Positions 52,994 to 61,885 are shown, counted from the first letter of the stretch. The stretch is DNA of 64,000 bases from Hominimerdicola alba (GCF_900112155.1 NZ_FOKQ01000018.1:1-64000), one strand, 5' to 3'. The notes: generated by a model not told the origin, from the sequence alone. Translations and numbers: made by a program.

Positions 52994-53800
52994 TTGATAA
53001 AGGATATTACGATAGGACAGTATTTCCCGGGGAATTCGGTGCTGCACCGCATGGACGCCAGGGTGAAGATACTGCTGACGGCGGTATTCATCGTTATGCT
53101 GTTCATGGCTAAGAGCATACAGGCGCTCTCGGTGGGGATAGTGTTCACGGTGGTGACATTTATAATATCGCGGATACCGCTAAAAATGATGGGCAAGAGC
53201 CTGAAGCCCATAGTACCCATCGTCATATTCACGGCGGTGCTGAACTTATTTTTCATACGCACAGGCGATGTGCTGTGGAAATGGAAGATAATAAAGCTGA
53301 CAAGCGATGGCGTTGATACTTCGGTGTTCATGGTTATAAGGATAATATGTCTGATATGCGGAAGTTCACTGCTTACCTATACGACTTCACCCATAGAACT
53401 TACGGATGCTATCGAGAAGCTGCTGGGACCTTTGAAGAAGATAAAGGTACCTGTGCATGAACTGGCTATGATGATGACGATAGCCCTGAGGTTCATACCC
53501 ACGCTCATCGAGGAGACCGACAAGATAATCAATGCCCAGAAAGCACGCGGTGCTGATATGGAAACAGGCGGACTGATACAGAAGACCAAGGCACTGATAC
53601 CCATACTGATACCGCTGTTCGTGGCAAGTTTCAGGCACGCCGAGGAACTTGCGCTGGCTATGGAATGCAGGTGCTATCACGGCGGTGAGGGCAGGACGCG
53701 CATGAAACAGCTGAAACTCAGCCTGATCGACCTCTGGGGCAGTTTGTACTGCATGGTATTCTTAGCAGGGGTCATCGCGGTGAATATCATCACTAAATAG
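52994..53800 (+). CDS. ecfT: Energy-coupling factor transporter transmembrane protein EcfT
   Basis: 268 aa, about five helices. The coupling helices show NAQKARGADM and the second EcfT box (MECRCYHGGEGRT). Begins at a TTG coupled to ecfA2. Membrane scaffold that links the ATPases to S components; no S component gene is in this window. Confidence 0.93.
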   Translation: MIKDITIGQYFPGNSVLHRMDARVKILLTAVFIVMLFMAKSIQALSVGIVFTVVTFIISRIPLKMMGKSLKPIVPIVIFTAVLNLFFIRTGDVLWKWKIIKLTSDGVDTSVFMVIRIICLICGSSLLTYTTSPIELTDAIEKLLGPLKKIKVPVHELAMMMTIALRFIPTLIEETDKIINAQKARGADMETGGLIQKTKALIPILIPLFVASFRHAEELALAMECRCYHGGEGRTRMKQLKLSLIDLWGSLYCMVFLAGVIAVNIITK

Positions 53801-53892
53801 AAGTTTTCAGCATATCAACATATGCTGTGGATATGGTTTACAGAAAAATGTGCAAAAATTCTGGAAGACAATAGTATGTTTGAGGAGAATTA

Positions 53893-54354
53893 ATGATGGA
53901 AGATATTTATTTCCCCGAACTGGGAATGAGCGAGAAGGAACTTATGAAGAAACTTCCGTTCACGAAAGCTACAAACGGTGCTACCGGAAAGACTCTGGAT
54001 TTCTCGTGGTACGGCAAGATACCGAAGGGCTGGAGGATAGCTTTCGGTAAAGAGATGCTGACAGAGATGGCGGCAGAATACAAGAACTTCACGAGACACG
54101 ACAGAAAAGAATGGCGTGTCACCGGAGTTATGGAAAAGTACGGCGAGCTTCGTATCTACACGGGCATGACTACTCCCAAAATGGATGACATTCTGGAGAA
54201 GTACACTTCACTCAGCCACAAAAGGTGTCTTGAGTGCGGCAAGCCCTGTGTTCAGCGCGGCGATGGCTGGATATACACCATGTGTGAAGACTGCTACGAG
54301 GACATGGTGGAAAGGCTTGGTCACGGCGCCGGTATAAGAACGCCTTTTGACTGA
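53893..54354 (+). CDS. Hypothetical protein with C-terminal zinc-ribbon
   Basis: 153 aa. The first ~100 residues are unassigned; the end has CLECGKPC and CEDCYEDM pairs, a likely zinc site. GAGGAGAATTA before ATG. Lies between ecfT and truA, where most Firmicutes have nothing. Confidence 0.65.
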   Translation: MMEDIYFPELGMSEKELMKKLPFTKATNGATGKTLDFSWYGKIPKGWRIAFGKEMLTEMAAEYKNFTRHDRKEWRVTGVMEKYGELRIYTGMTTPKMDDILEKYTSLSHKRCLECGKPCVQRGDGWIYTMCEDCYEDMVERLGHGAGIRTPFD

Positions 54355-54460
54355 TAATTGCTGTTTTCTGCGGTGCGGTATGCTTCATGAGAGTTACCGT
54401 GGGGCGAGTATGCGCATTTTGCGGCGGAGAACGGTATACATATGAAAGGAGATGTCTGTA

Positions 54461-54754
54461 ATGGGCGGTTTTCTGACCGATATGGATCAGGATCACAAGA
54501 TAATGATACTGGAGAAAAAGATAAGCAGACTTGAAAACAAACTGAATGGAGGCAGCGGTATGTCTAAGATACTGGAAACACTGATAGGACAGGATGTAAC
54601 TTTGAATTTTGCATATGAAGAACTTAAATGCAGGGTACTTGACTGCGATGAGGACTGGATAAAGCTGCTGGTATACGGCAAAAAGAAGGATATGACGATA
54701 ATACGCCCTGTATACGAGATAACAAAAGTAACACTTGACAAAGACGGGATATAA
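54461..54754 (+). CDS. Hypothetical protein (97 aa)
   Basis: N-terminal coiled segment (MILEKKISRLENKLNGGS), then a compact acidic/hydrophobic part (LIGQDVTLNFAYEELKCRVL). Start placed at 54461, nine bases after AAAGGAG; the ATG at 54452 touches the site. It precedes truA by 9 nt. Function unknown. Confidence 0.6.
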   Translation: MGGFLTDMDQDHKIMILEKKISRLENKLNGGSGMSKILETLIGQDVTLNFAYEELKCRVLDCDEDWIKLLVYGKKKDMTIIRPVYEITKVTLDKDGI

Positions 54755-54763
54755 GTTTATAAT

Positions 54764-55516
54764 ATGAGATACTTCAAAATGACGCTGGCTTATGACGGCA
54801 GCAATTATCACGGCTGGCAGAGACAATCAAATGCGCTGGCAGTGCAGGAGGTAGTGGAAGACGCTATCCTGAAGCTGACGGGAGAAAAGGTGGTCGTGCA
54901 GGGCTGTTCCCGTACTGACGCGGGAGTCCATGCGAGAGAATATGTGCTTTCTTTCGGGCTGGAACTGCCCATAAACTGTCGGGGCATACAGCTGGGGCTG
55001 AATTCATGGCTGCCCGATGATATCAGTGTCATAGGCTGCGAGGAAGCTGATGAGGGCTTTCACGCGAGATATATGTGCAAAGGCAAGGAGTACGAGTATA
55101 TCGTACACAACAGCAGGATAAAAGACCCATTCATGCGCAATACTGCTTTCAGGAACACTTATCCCATAGATGAGGAACTACTGGACAGGGCGGCAAAGGA
55201 TTTTGTCGGCGAGCATGATTTCAAGGCATTCTGCTCCACAGCCTGCGACAAAGAGATAACTGTAAGGAAGATATATCGTTTCGATGTCAGGCGTGAGGGT
55301 GACAAGGTCATCTTCACCGTGGCGGGAAACGGGTTTTTATACAATATGGTCAGGATAATGGTGGGAACGCTGCTTTTCATAAACGAGGGTAAGATAGCCG
55401 CTGACGCTATCCCCCGCATACTGGATTCAAAGGACAGGAAGAAAGCAGGCAAGACAGTACCGCCTCAGGGATTGTACCTGAACAAAGTTTATTATGATGA
55501 GGTATCGGTAGATTGA
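54764..55516 (+). CDS. truA: tRNA pseudouridine(38-40) synthase TruA
   Basis: 250 aa. Catalytic Asp 52 in the GCSRTDAGVHA motif; DGSNYHGWQRQ at the N-terminus and NGFLYNMVRIMVGTLL near the end are family hallmarks. Modifies the tRNA anticodon arm. The next gene starts at a TTG overlapping its stop (TTGA). Confidence 0.97.
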   Translation: MRYFKMTLAYDGSNYHGWQRQSNALAVQEVVEDAILKLTGEKVVVQGCSRTDAGVHAREYVLSFGLELPINCRGIQLGLNSWLPDDISVIGCEEADEGFHARYMCKGKEYEYIVHNSRIKDPFMRNTAFRNTYPIDEELLDRAAKDFVGEHDFKAFCSTACDKEITVRKIYRFDVRREGDKVIFTVAGNGFLYNMVRIMVGTLLFINEGKIAADAIPRILDSKDRKKAGKTVPPQGLYLNKVYYDEVSVD

Positions 55517-57276
55517 GCAATAAGAGTAAAAACAGAAGAGGCAGAAGAAGAACTCGCCGCCCCGAGGACATCATCAGGGAAATAGATGAGATGGCTGAGC
55601 TTGCTGACTTCACGGTAAAGCCTGAGGAAAGCGAAGAAGCCATAGAAACGGCTGAGGAGATAGTATCTGACACTGCCGAAGATATCGTGGAAAATGCTGA
55701 TGAAGCTGTAGAAACAGCGGAAGAAGCTGTGGAAGAAACTACAGAGGAAGCCATAGGAGGATCATCCGGGGATACGGAAGAAACTGCCGAAGGATCTGTG
55801 GAGGAAGATTCAGAAGAAACCGAACAAGGATCTTTTGCTGCACCTGTGCAGGAATTTTTAGAGGAAGCATCAGAAGAACCCGAGGAAGAAGAGATCCCCG
55901 AGAGAGAGCCGGTCCCCGAGAGTGAACCGGTGAGAGAAAAGCCGCACAAGAAAAAGCATAAGCAGTCCTCCCAGAGGAAAAGGTCCGCTCCCCCCAGAGA
56001 TGAAGCGGAGCTTGCCAGAAAGAGCATAAAGCACACCCGCACAGGGGGCATACCCGATGAGGAACCCCGCAGACGCAGGAGAAAGCCCGAACACGTAGCG
56101 CCTACCCCTGAGGAGATACGCGATGCAAGACACCGCGAGAAGAAAAAGCGTCGTGTAAGGACAGTTGCGGCTGTGCTGATAGTTGCAATGTTCGCAGGCG
56201 GGGCATACCTTATGAGAGGAAAGTGGGTTCCCAAGCTGGAAAGCGTGCTGTACCGTCCTAAGGAGACCATAGTCAACGATGGCGAAGTAAAGAAGGGAAA
56301 TTTCCCCCTGAGCTTTGACGACGGCGCGGTGAGCAGTATAAGCAATACGGGAAGCTACCTGCTTTGTCTGGATAAGAACCAGCTGAAGTTCTATGATTCT
56401 GACGGTGAGGAGAGCAACTCGTTCAGCCACAACTACGCAGACCCTGTAATGAGGACATCTGACAAGAGGGTGCTGCTTTACGACAAGGGCGGAAGTTCCC
56501 TGATGGTAGTCGGAAAGAAGAGCGAGATGTTCACGAAGTCGGTGAAGAACAGGCTGATAATGGCTGAACTGGCTTCAAACGACAATGTGGCTGTGGTAAC
56601 TTCGGACGAGAAGTACGCAGGCATACTGACGGTATATGACGGCAACGGCCGTGAGATATACAAATGGTCGAGCAGCGCGGCGGTGCTGAGCGTTACATTT
56701 GACGAAAGCGGCAGCGGCTGTTTTGTTACAACGTATTCAAGCAAGGGCGGTATGCTGAGTTCGGTGGTCAGGTATCTGACATTTGACTCTGAAGACCCTG
56801 AGATGGTGAGCGAACCTCTGCCCGTGCTGGCTTTGCAGGCTATGAAAAACGAGAGCGGTGACATCTGGGTAGCAGGTGACACAGCATTCTACAGGCTTGA
56901 CAGCAGGGGAAAGATACTTACCACATACAAATACGAGGGCACGATATCGGACTTTGCCCTGAGCAGCAGTTGTGCTGCGGTGGTGCTTGACGGTATCAAA
57001 CGCAGGTCTTCGGAACTGCTGATATTTGACAGCAGCACTGAGAACGACCAGCCCGACAAGAGGGTGAAGGAATCCGACGGAATGCCCGAAAGGCTGAAAA
57101 TAAGCGGCAGCAAGATAGTTCTGCTGAAAGAGAACAGCATAGACTGTTATGACAGGTTCGGAAATCTTGATGCGACAGCGGAATGCAGCTCGGATTACAG
57201 TGATTTTGTTTACTTCGATGACAGCGTATACTTCTGTGATTACCGTGAGGTGAACAAGATATCCTTTGCCACATAG
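55513..57276 (+). CDS. DUF5711-like membrane protein with extracytoplasmic beta-propeller-like domain
   Basis: 587 aa. A basic start, a 120-residue Glu/Ala/Thr-rich acidic stretch, a Lys/Arg-rich stretch, one helix at about 215-235 (VAAVLIVAMFAGGAYLM) and a ~350-residue repeat-strand domain (SISNTGSYLLCLDKNQLKFY and following), resembling propeller blades. Found in clostridia next to CvpA-like and Clp genes, as here. Role unknown. Translationally coupled to truA. Confidence 0.7.
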   Translation: MSNKSKNRRGRRRTRRPEDIIREIDEMAELADFTVKPEESEEAIETAEEIVSDTAEDIVENADEAVETAEEAVEETTEEAIGGSSGDTEETAEGSVEEDSEETEQGSFAAPVQEFLEEASEEPEEEEIPEREPVPESEPVREKPHKKKHKQSSQRKRSAPPRDEAELARKSIKHTRTGGIPDEEPRRRRRKPEHVAPTPEEIRDARHREKKKRRVRTVAAVLIVAMFAGGAYLMRGKWVPKLESVLYRPKETIVNDGEVKKGNFPLSFDDGAVSSISNTGSYLLCLDKNQLKFYDSDGEESNSFSHNYADPVMRTSDKRVLLYDKGGSSLMVVGKKSEMFTKSVKNRLIMAELASNDNVAVVTSDEKYAGILTVYDGNGREIYKWSSSAAVLSVTFDESGSGCFVTTYSSKGGMLSSVVRYLTFDSEDPEMVSEPLPVLALQAMKNESGDIWVAGDTAFYRLDSRGKILTTYKYEGTISDFALSSSCAAVVLDGIKRRSSELLIFDSSTENDQPDKRVKESDGMPERLKISGSKIVLLKENSIDCYDRFGNLDATAECSSDYSDFVYFDDSVYFCDYREVNKISFAT

Positions 57277-57286
57277 GAGGAGTATC

Positions 57287-58165
57287 ATGGCTTTTATACT
57301 TGATGCATCTGTGTTCCTGATACTTGTGGTGACCTGCATTGTGGGTTATACCAGGGGTTTTCGCAGGAGTATCATAGGCATGATAGCTGCCGTTATCGCC
57401 ACGGTATCGGCTGCGGCTTTTTCCGATGCGCTGGCTGAACCTGTTTATAACAGGTATATGCGGGACAAGGTAAAGGCTCATGTGATGAAGGCGATTGAAG
57501 ATGCCGACCCGAAAGAGATAGTCATGGATAAGCTGAAAGAGCGTGGCTACGGTGATCATTTCACTGAGGCTGAGATAGGGGAGACCGTTGAAAAGGGCGG
57601 CGACCTCGATGAGAATATCAGCGAGCTTATGAAAAGCAAAGGATTCGGCAATGATGATATCGACGGATTTAATCAGGAGATAGACAGTTATCTGGATAAC
57701 GAACTGCCAGTGAGTATCGACAGGCAGCTGGAGAAAGCAGGTCTTTCGAGGTTTGTCGATAGCATACATATCTCCACTGAGGATATGCGCGAATGTGTTA
57801 CCAGGGTAGCAACCCAGAGCAAGGCGGACGCGGCGGATTACATCGTTGAAAAGGCTGTGAGCCCCATAATGACAGGTGTGATACGTTGTCTGTTATTTGT
57901 CATAAGCTATCTGGTGATGATACTTCTGCTGAAACTGATAGTGGCGGTATCGGGCATACTGGACAAGATGAAAGACGTCAAGGCGGCTGACCGTTTTGCG
58001 GGGCTGGCGCTGGGTACCATACAGGGACTGCTTTACTGTGCAGTCATCGCCTGGGCGCTGACCGTTTTCTGTCGGGCTACAAAGGACAGCCTGACTGTAT
58101 TCAATGCGGGGATAGCTGAGGAGACTTATCTGTTCAGATATTTCTTTGACTTTTTCCACGGCTGA
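57287..58165 (+). CDS. CvpA-family membrane protein
   Basis: 292 aa. The start (ILDASVFLILVVTCIVGYTR) and RSIIGMIAAVIATVSAAAF match CvpA-type proteins; two late helices (LLFVISYLVMILLLKLIVAV, GLALGTIQGLLYCAVIAWAL) complete it. The middle is hydrophilic. ATAGGAGGAGTATC precedes the ATG at 57287. CvpA proteins are linked to envelope homeostasis; the mechanism here is unknown. Confidence 0.8.
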   Translation: MAFILDASVFLILVVTCIVGYTRGFRRSIIGMIAAVIATVSAAAFSDALAEPVYNRYMRDKVKAHVMKAIEDADPKEIVMDKLKERGYGDHFTEAEIGETVEKGGDLDENISELMKSKGFGNDDIDGFNQEIDSYLDNELPVSIDRQLEKAGLSRFVDSIHISTEDMRECVTRVATQSKADAADYIVEKAVSPIMTGVIRCLLFVISYLVMILLLKLIVAVSGILDKMKDVKAADRFAGLALGTIQGLLYCAVIAWALTVFCRATKDSLTVFNAGIAEETYLFRYFFDFFHG

Positions 58166-58260
58166 TATGTACCGAGCTTTATATGCGATACGGTACGAAG
58201 CCCATATTATGAATAGGATATTTACAGCCTTGCTTCAGGCAGGGCGGAAAGGAGATAAAT

Positions 58261-60624
58261 ATGATAAAGTGTTCAAGGTGCGGCAAAAGGCCTGCGGTGG
58301 TATTCGTATCATCGGCAAACCCCAATGACCCTACCAAGGCTATGAAGAACGAGGGTCTGTGCCTTAGCTGTGCGAGAGAACTGAAGATACCTCAGGTGGA
58401 GGACTACATCAAGAAGATGGGTATATCCGATGAGGAAATTGAGGCAATGAACAATACATTTGATGAACTGGACGACGGCTCGGACTTCGAGCCCGGCGGA
58501 AGCGGCACCATGCCCGATATACTGTCGAACCTTTTCGGCGGTATAAAGAACATGGCTGACAGTCTGGAGAAAAATCTTACAGGCGGTGAGGGCTTCGGCA
58601 GCATAATGCCCGATGCAGCCCCAAAGAGAAAGTCTTCCGAGCAGGCTGAGAAAGAGCCCAGAGGAAAGAACGGCAAGAAGCTGAAATTCCTCAATAACTA
58701 CTGCACAAACCTGACCAAGAAAGCCCGTGACGGTGAGCTTGACAACATCATCGGCAGAGACAGGGAGATTTCGAGAGTTGAGCATATACTTTCCAGAAGA
58801 CAGAAGAACAACCCCTGCCTGATAGGTGAGCCCGGTGTTGGTAAAACTGCCATCGCTGAGGGTATCGCCCAGAAGATCGTTGCAGGTGATGTGCCTTTCC
58901 ATCTGCTGGGCAAGGAGATATACCTCCTCGACCTAACTTCTCTGGTAGCAGGCACACAGTTCCGCGGACAGTTCGAGAGCAGATGCAAGGGTCTTGTTGA
59001 GGAAGTTAAAGCTGAGGGCAACATCATACTGTTCATCGATGAAGTGCATACTCTGGTAGGCACAGGCGATTCCGAGGGCAGCATGAATGCGGCTAATATA
59101 CTGAAACCCAGCCTTTCAAGAGGTGAGATACAGGTCATCGGTGCCACTACTTTTTCGGAGTACCGCAAGTACATCGAAAAGGATTCCGCACTTGAAAGAC
59201 GTTTTCAGCCTGTAACGGTAGGTGAGCCTAACGTTGAGGACACTGTAAGTGTTCTGGAGGGCATTAGCAAGTACTATGAGGAGTATCACAGAGTTCACGT
59301 TTCAAAGGAGAGCCTGAGAAAGTGCGCCATACTTTCCGAAAGATATATCAACGACAGATTCCTGCCCGACAAGGCTATCGACCTGCTTGATGAAGCCTGC
59401 GCCTGCACCAGCATACGCACTCCCGAGATAGCTGAGTACGACAAGGCTAAGGGCGAGCTCGAAGAGCACAAGGCTCTTATCGATACCTACGAGCAGAAAG
59501 ACGAGCCCGATTTTGAGAGTATCGCCAGGGAGAAGAGCGAGATAAGCCGTCTGACCAAGCAGATAGAAGACCTGGAGAATAAGCTGGCTGAGGTATACGT
59601 TACTGACGAGGATATATCCAAGGTCATCGAGCTGTGGACTGGCATACCTGCAAACAAGATAGCTGAGAGCGAATTCGAGAAGATACGCAACCTGAGAGAT
59701 GAGATGTCCAAGCGCATCATCGGTCAGGACGAGGCTGTTGACAAGGTGGCTAAGGCTATCAAGAGGACAAGAGTTCAGCTGGATAAGAGACGCAGACCTG
59801 CATCGTTCATATTCGTAGGACCTACAGGCGTGGGCAAGACCGAGCTTGTAAAGGTGCTGGGCGAATCCATGTTTGATGCTACTGAGCCCCTTATCAGGAT
59901 AGATATGTCGGAGTATATGGAGAAGTACAGTGTATCCAAGCTTATCGGCTCGCCTCCCGGATATGTGGGTTATGACGAGGCAGGTCAGCTGACGGAAAAG
60001 GTAAGGCGCAGACCTTACAGCGTGGTACTTTTCGACGAGATAGAAAAAGCTCACCCCGATGTTATGAATATACTGCTCCAGATACTGGACGAGGGCAAGA
60101 TAAACGATTCTCAGGGCAGGAGCGTTTCCTTTGAGAACACTGTCATTGTTATGACCTCCAACGCAGGTGCGGCTGACAAGGATACAGGTGTGGGCTTCAA
60201 CAAGACCGACACCGAGATAGCCGAGAACAAGGCTATGAAGGCTCTGAGAGAGTTCCTGAAGCCCGAGTTCCTGGGACGTGTGGACGAGATAGTTATGTTC
60301 AATGCGCTGAGCAAGGAGCACTACGAGAAGATCGCCGCGCTTATGCTGAACGAGATGAGAGTTCCGCTTTCGGAGAAGGCTATCAAGCTGGAATACACCG
60401 AGGATGCTCTGAAGCTTATCGCGGAGAAGAGCCATGGCAAAAAGCTGGGTGCAAGAGATATCCGCCGCGTGATAAGGGCAGAGGTCGAGGACAAGATAGC
60501 AGAAGTTATCGTGGAGAACGGCGAGGGCTGTATCGGACTTGTGAAAGTCGGTGCAGACGGCGACAAGCTTACCGTTACTACCGACAAGGACAGCAGTGTA
60601 AAGCTAGCTAAATCTGAAGATTAA
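58261..60624 (+). CDS. ClpE-like Hsp100 ATPase with N-terminal zinc finger
   Basis: 787 aa. The N-terminus is a zinc finger (Cys 4, 7, 34, 37), not the double Clp_N domain of ClpC. Two AAA+ modules follow: D1 with GEPGVGKTA and FIDEVHTLVG, a short coiled linker (about 415-455), D2 with GPTGVGKTE and LFDEIEKAH. This plan matches ClpE, which unfolds substrates for ClpP. The N-terminal finger also resembles McsA. No CtsR box was seen upstream. GGAAAGGAGATAAAT precedes the ATG. Confidence 0.88.
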   Translation: MIKCSRCGKRPAVVFVSSANPNDPTKAMKNEGLCLSCARELKIPQVEDYIKKMGISDEEIEAMNNTFDELDDGSDFEPGGSGTMPDILSNLFGGIKNMADSLEKNLTGGEGFGSIMPDAAPKRKSSEQAEKEPRGKNGKKLKFLNNYCTNLTKKARDGELDNIIGRDREISRVEHILSRRQKNNPCLIGEPGVGKTAIAEGIAQKIVAGDVPFHLLGKEIYLLDLTSLVAGTQFRGQFESRCKGLVEEVKAEGNIILFIDEVHTLVGTGDSEGSMNAANILKPSLSRGEIQVIGATTFSEYRKYIEKDSALERRFQPVTVGEPNVEDTVSVLEGISKYYEEYHRVHVSKESLRKCAILSERYINDRFLPDKAIDLLDEACACTSIRTPEIAEYDKAKGELEEHKALIDTYEQKDEPDFESIAREKSEISRLTKQIEDLENKLAEVYVTDEDISKVIELWTGIPANKIAESEFEKIRNLRDEMSKRIIGQDEAVDKVAKAIKRTRVQLDKRRRPASFIFVGPTGVGKTELVKVLGESMFDATEPLIRIDMSEYMEKYSVSKLIGSPPGYVGYDEAGQLTEKVRRRPYSVVLFDEIEKAHPDVMNILLQILDEGKINDSQGRSVSFENTVIVMTSNAGAADKDTGVGFNKTDTEIAENKAMKALREFLKPEFLGRVDEIVMFNALSKEHYEKIAALMLNEMRVPLSEKAIKLEYTEDALKLIAEKSHGKKLGARDIRRVIRAEVEDKIAEVIVENGEGCIGLVKVGADGDKLTVTTDKDSSVKLAKSED

Positions 60625-60641
60625 ACTATAATTTAGATCGC

Positions 60642-60676
60642 TCCGCGGGAGATATCTTCTGCGGGGTGTCTTTATG
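60642..60676 (+). terminator. Probable terminator of the clp gene
   Basis: CCGC...AGATATCT...GCGG stem followed by GGTGTCTTT, 20 nt after the stop. A weak T-tract, so moderate confidence. Confidence 0.45.
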
Positions 60677-60781
60677 CCGTCGAAACGAACCAATAAGTGT
60701 ATTTGGGGGCGAGATGAAAATTTTTATGAAAAATAAAAACTGTTTAAGGTAAAATTTAGCCGGGGATGTTATCATATAGAC

Positions 60782-60883
60782 AAGATAAAGAAAGAGTACA
60801 AGAGCTAATGATATTTTCACCCTCTCCTATAAAAGTTTTACCGCAGAATGACCCGCGAATGATGTTCGCGGGCTGTTTTGTTT
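60782..60883 (+). ncRNA. Predicted small RNA 1 of the tandem array (~102 nt)
   Basis: Extended -10 TGTTATCAT with TATCAT at 60770-60775. Pyrimidine box CCCTCTCCT near 60820. Terminator stem CCCGCGAA / TTCGCGGG (60852-60859, 60865-60872) followed by CTGTTTTGTTT. The start site is predicted, not mapped. Confidence 0.65.
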
Positions 60884-60977
60884 GTGGGCGATAAGTTGGT
60901 GTAAAACTGCTGCGAAAAATTTCGGATATCAGAAAAAGATTAAGGTATATTTTAGCTGTGGGTGTTATTATATACAC

Positions 60978-61070
60978 AAGCTTAAAGAAAGATTTTCTAA
61001 TTAACCCTCTTCAAAAAATAGTTTCCCTACAGAATAACCCGTGAAAATGATTCACGGGTCGTTTTGTTTT
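60978..61070 (+). ncRNA. Predicted small RNA 2 of the tandem array (~93 nt)
   Basis: TATTAT at 60966-60971. Box ACCCTCTTC near 61005. Terminator CCCGTGAA / TTCACGGG (61038-61045, 61051-61058), in which the C-to-T change against unit 1 is matched by G-to-A on the other arm. Confidence 0.65.
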
Positions 61071-61172
61071 ATGGGATATGGTGGATAAGCTGTGGTGAGA
61101 TCGGCACGAAAAAATTTCGAGAAAGAGAAAATCTTTAAGGTATATTTTAGCTGTGGGTGTTATTATGTATAC

Positions 61173-61266
61173 AAGCTTAAAGAAAGATTTTCAAATTTCC
61201 TCTCTTCAAAAAATAGTTTCCCTACAGAATAGCCCGTGAATTGATGTTTCACGGGTCGTTTTGTTT
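61173..61266 (+). ncRNA. Predicted small RNA 3 of the tandem array (~94 nt)
   Basis: TATTAT at 61161-61166. Box CCTCTCTTC near 61200. Terminator CCCGTGAA / TTCACGGG (61233-61240, 61248-61255). Closest relative is unit 2. Confidence 0.65.
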
Positions 61267-61352
61267 GGTGTAACTCATTGTGATCGGTGAAAAAATTCTG
61301 AAAATAAGAATTGTTTAAGGTAAAATTTAGCCGGGGGTGTTATTATATACAC

Positions 61353-61455
61353 AAGATAAAGAAAGAATACAAGAGTTGATATGTTTTCGCTATCTCCTAT
61401 AAATAGTTTTACCGCAGAATGGCCCACGAATTATGTTTCGTGGGCTGTTTTGTTT
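61353..61455 (+). ncRNA. Predicted small RNA 4 of the tandem array (~103 nt)
   Basis: TATTAT at 61341-61346. Box TATCTCCT near 61392. Terminator CCCACGAA / TTCGTGGG (61423-61430, 61437-61444); the G-to-A change against unit 1 is compensated on the other arm. Closest relative is unit 1. Confidence 0.65.
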
Positions 61456-61550
61456 GTGTTGGATAAGATGTGTTGGGATGTACGCGAAAAAATTTCGGGA
61501 AACGGAAAATGTTTAAAGTAAAATTTAGCCGTGTATGTTATCATATATAC

Positions 61551-61670
61551 AAGCTCAGAGATAGAGTACAGAGCTTATTCAAAAGATAATGACGGTTTCT
61601 TCTTTACCCTCTCCAATAAATAGTTTTACCGCAGGATAGTCCACGAGTATTTTCGTGGGCTGTTTTGTTT
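61551..61670 (+). ncRNA. Predicted small RNA 5 of the tandem array (~120 nt)
   Basis: TATCAT at 61539-61544. Longest variable segment. Box CCCTCTCC near 61608. Terminator CCACGA / TCGTGG followed by TGTTTTGTTT. The most diverged unit. Confidence 0.6.
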
Positions 61671-61685
61671 GTGGGGAAAATTTTT

Positions 61686-61743
61686 ACTGTGTATATACAG
61701 TAGTGGGGTGTGTATACACAGTTTGGGGTGGGTATATACACAG
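61686..61743. promoter_or_regulatory. Three operator palindromes upstream of the second GntR/ABC module
   Basis: ACTGTGTATATACAGT (61686-61701), TGTGTATACACA (61709-61720, perfect) and GGTATATACACAG (61731-61743) are spaced about 22 nt apart. The same half-site lies on the promoter at 61861. Probable binding sites of the GntR proteins at 62676 or 62950. Confidence 0.6.
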
Positions 61744-61843
61744 TCCGGTGGCGATTTGGATTGTTGGTTTGTGTAAATTAATCAAACGCAACGTCTGCGC
61801 TAAGGATACAACTGTGCAAACTTACAAAGAAAACGCCGATGTG

Positions 61844-61885
61844 TTGACAAATCTGTGCAAACTGTGTATACTGTATACATACAGT
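61844..61885 (+). promoter_or_regulatory. Sigma-A promoter with overlapping GntR operator, second module
   Basis: TTGACA (61844-61849), 17-nt spacer, TATACT (61867-61872). The -10 lies inside ACTGTGTATACTGTATACAT / ACAGT (61861-61885), two overlapping TGTATAC palindromes. A 170-nt leader follows before the first gene. A long frame over 61655-62056 crosses this promoter and has no ribosome site, so I do not call it. Confidence 0.7.

Larger units (their letters stand above)
60742..61670 (+). repeat. Tandem array of five ~195-bp non-coding units (small-RNA array)
   Basis: Five copies start at 60742, 60938, 61133, 61313 and 61511 (spacing 196, 195, 180, 198). Each has, in order: TTTAAGG-type box, TTTAGC, extended -10 TGTTATYAT, an ACAAG start region, a variable middle, a pyrimidine-rich box (CCCTCTCC-like), ATAGTTTYMCCDCAGRAT and a GC hairpin ending in TGTTTTGTTT (units 1, 4 and 5) or CGTTTTGTTT (units 2 and 3). 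A CGAAAAAATTTCG-like palindrome precedes units 2, 3 and 5, degenerate before unit 4. There is no shared reading frame and indels are not multiples of three. Units 1, 4 and 5 form one sequence subtype; 2 and 3 another. Confidence 0.85.

Noticed and set aside
59302-60435. 377-codon minus-strand frame opposite the clp gene
   Set aside because: Antisense shadow of a highly biased coding sequence; composition (Leu/Ser/His/Tyr-rich) is not protein-like.
60742-61670. CRISPR array as explanation of the tandem repeats
   Set aside because: Units are ~195 bp, with long conserved parts, promoters and terminators, and no 25-40-nt repeat/spacer pattern; no cas genes in the window.
60742-61670. SigB-type promoters (GTTTAA ... 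GGGTAT-like) in the array units
   Set aside because: GTTTAA with a 14-nt spacer to GGGGAT appears in unit 1 but the -10-like part is not kept in all units (GTGGGT, GTGTAT), while TGTTATYAT is kept in all five. Left as a weaker alternative.
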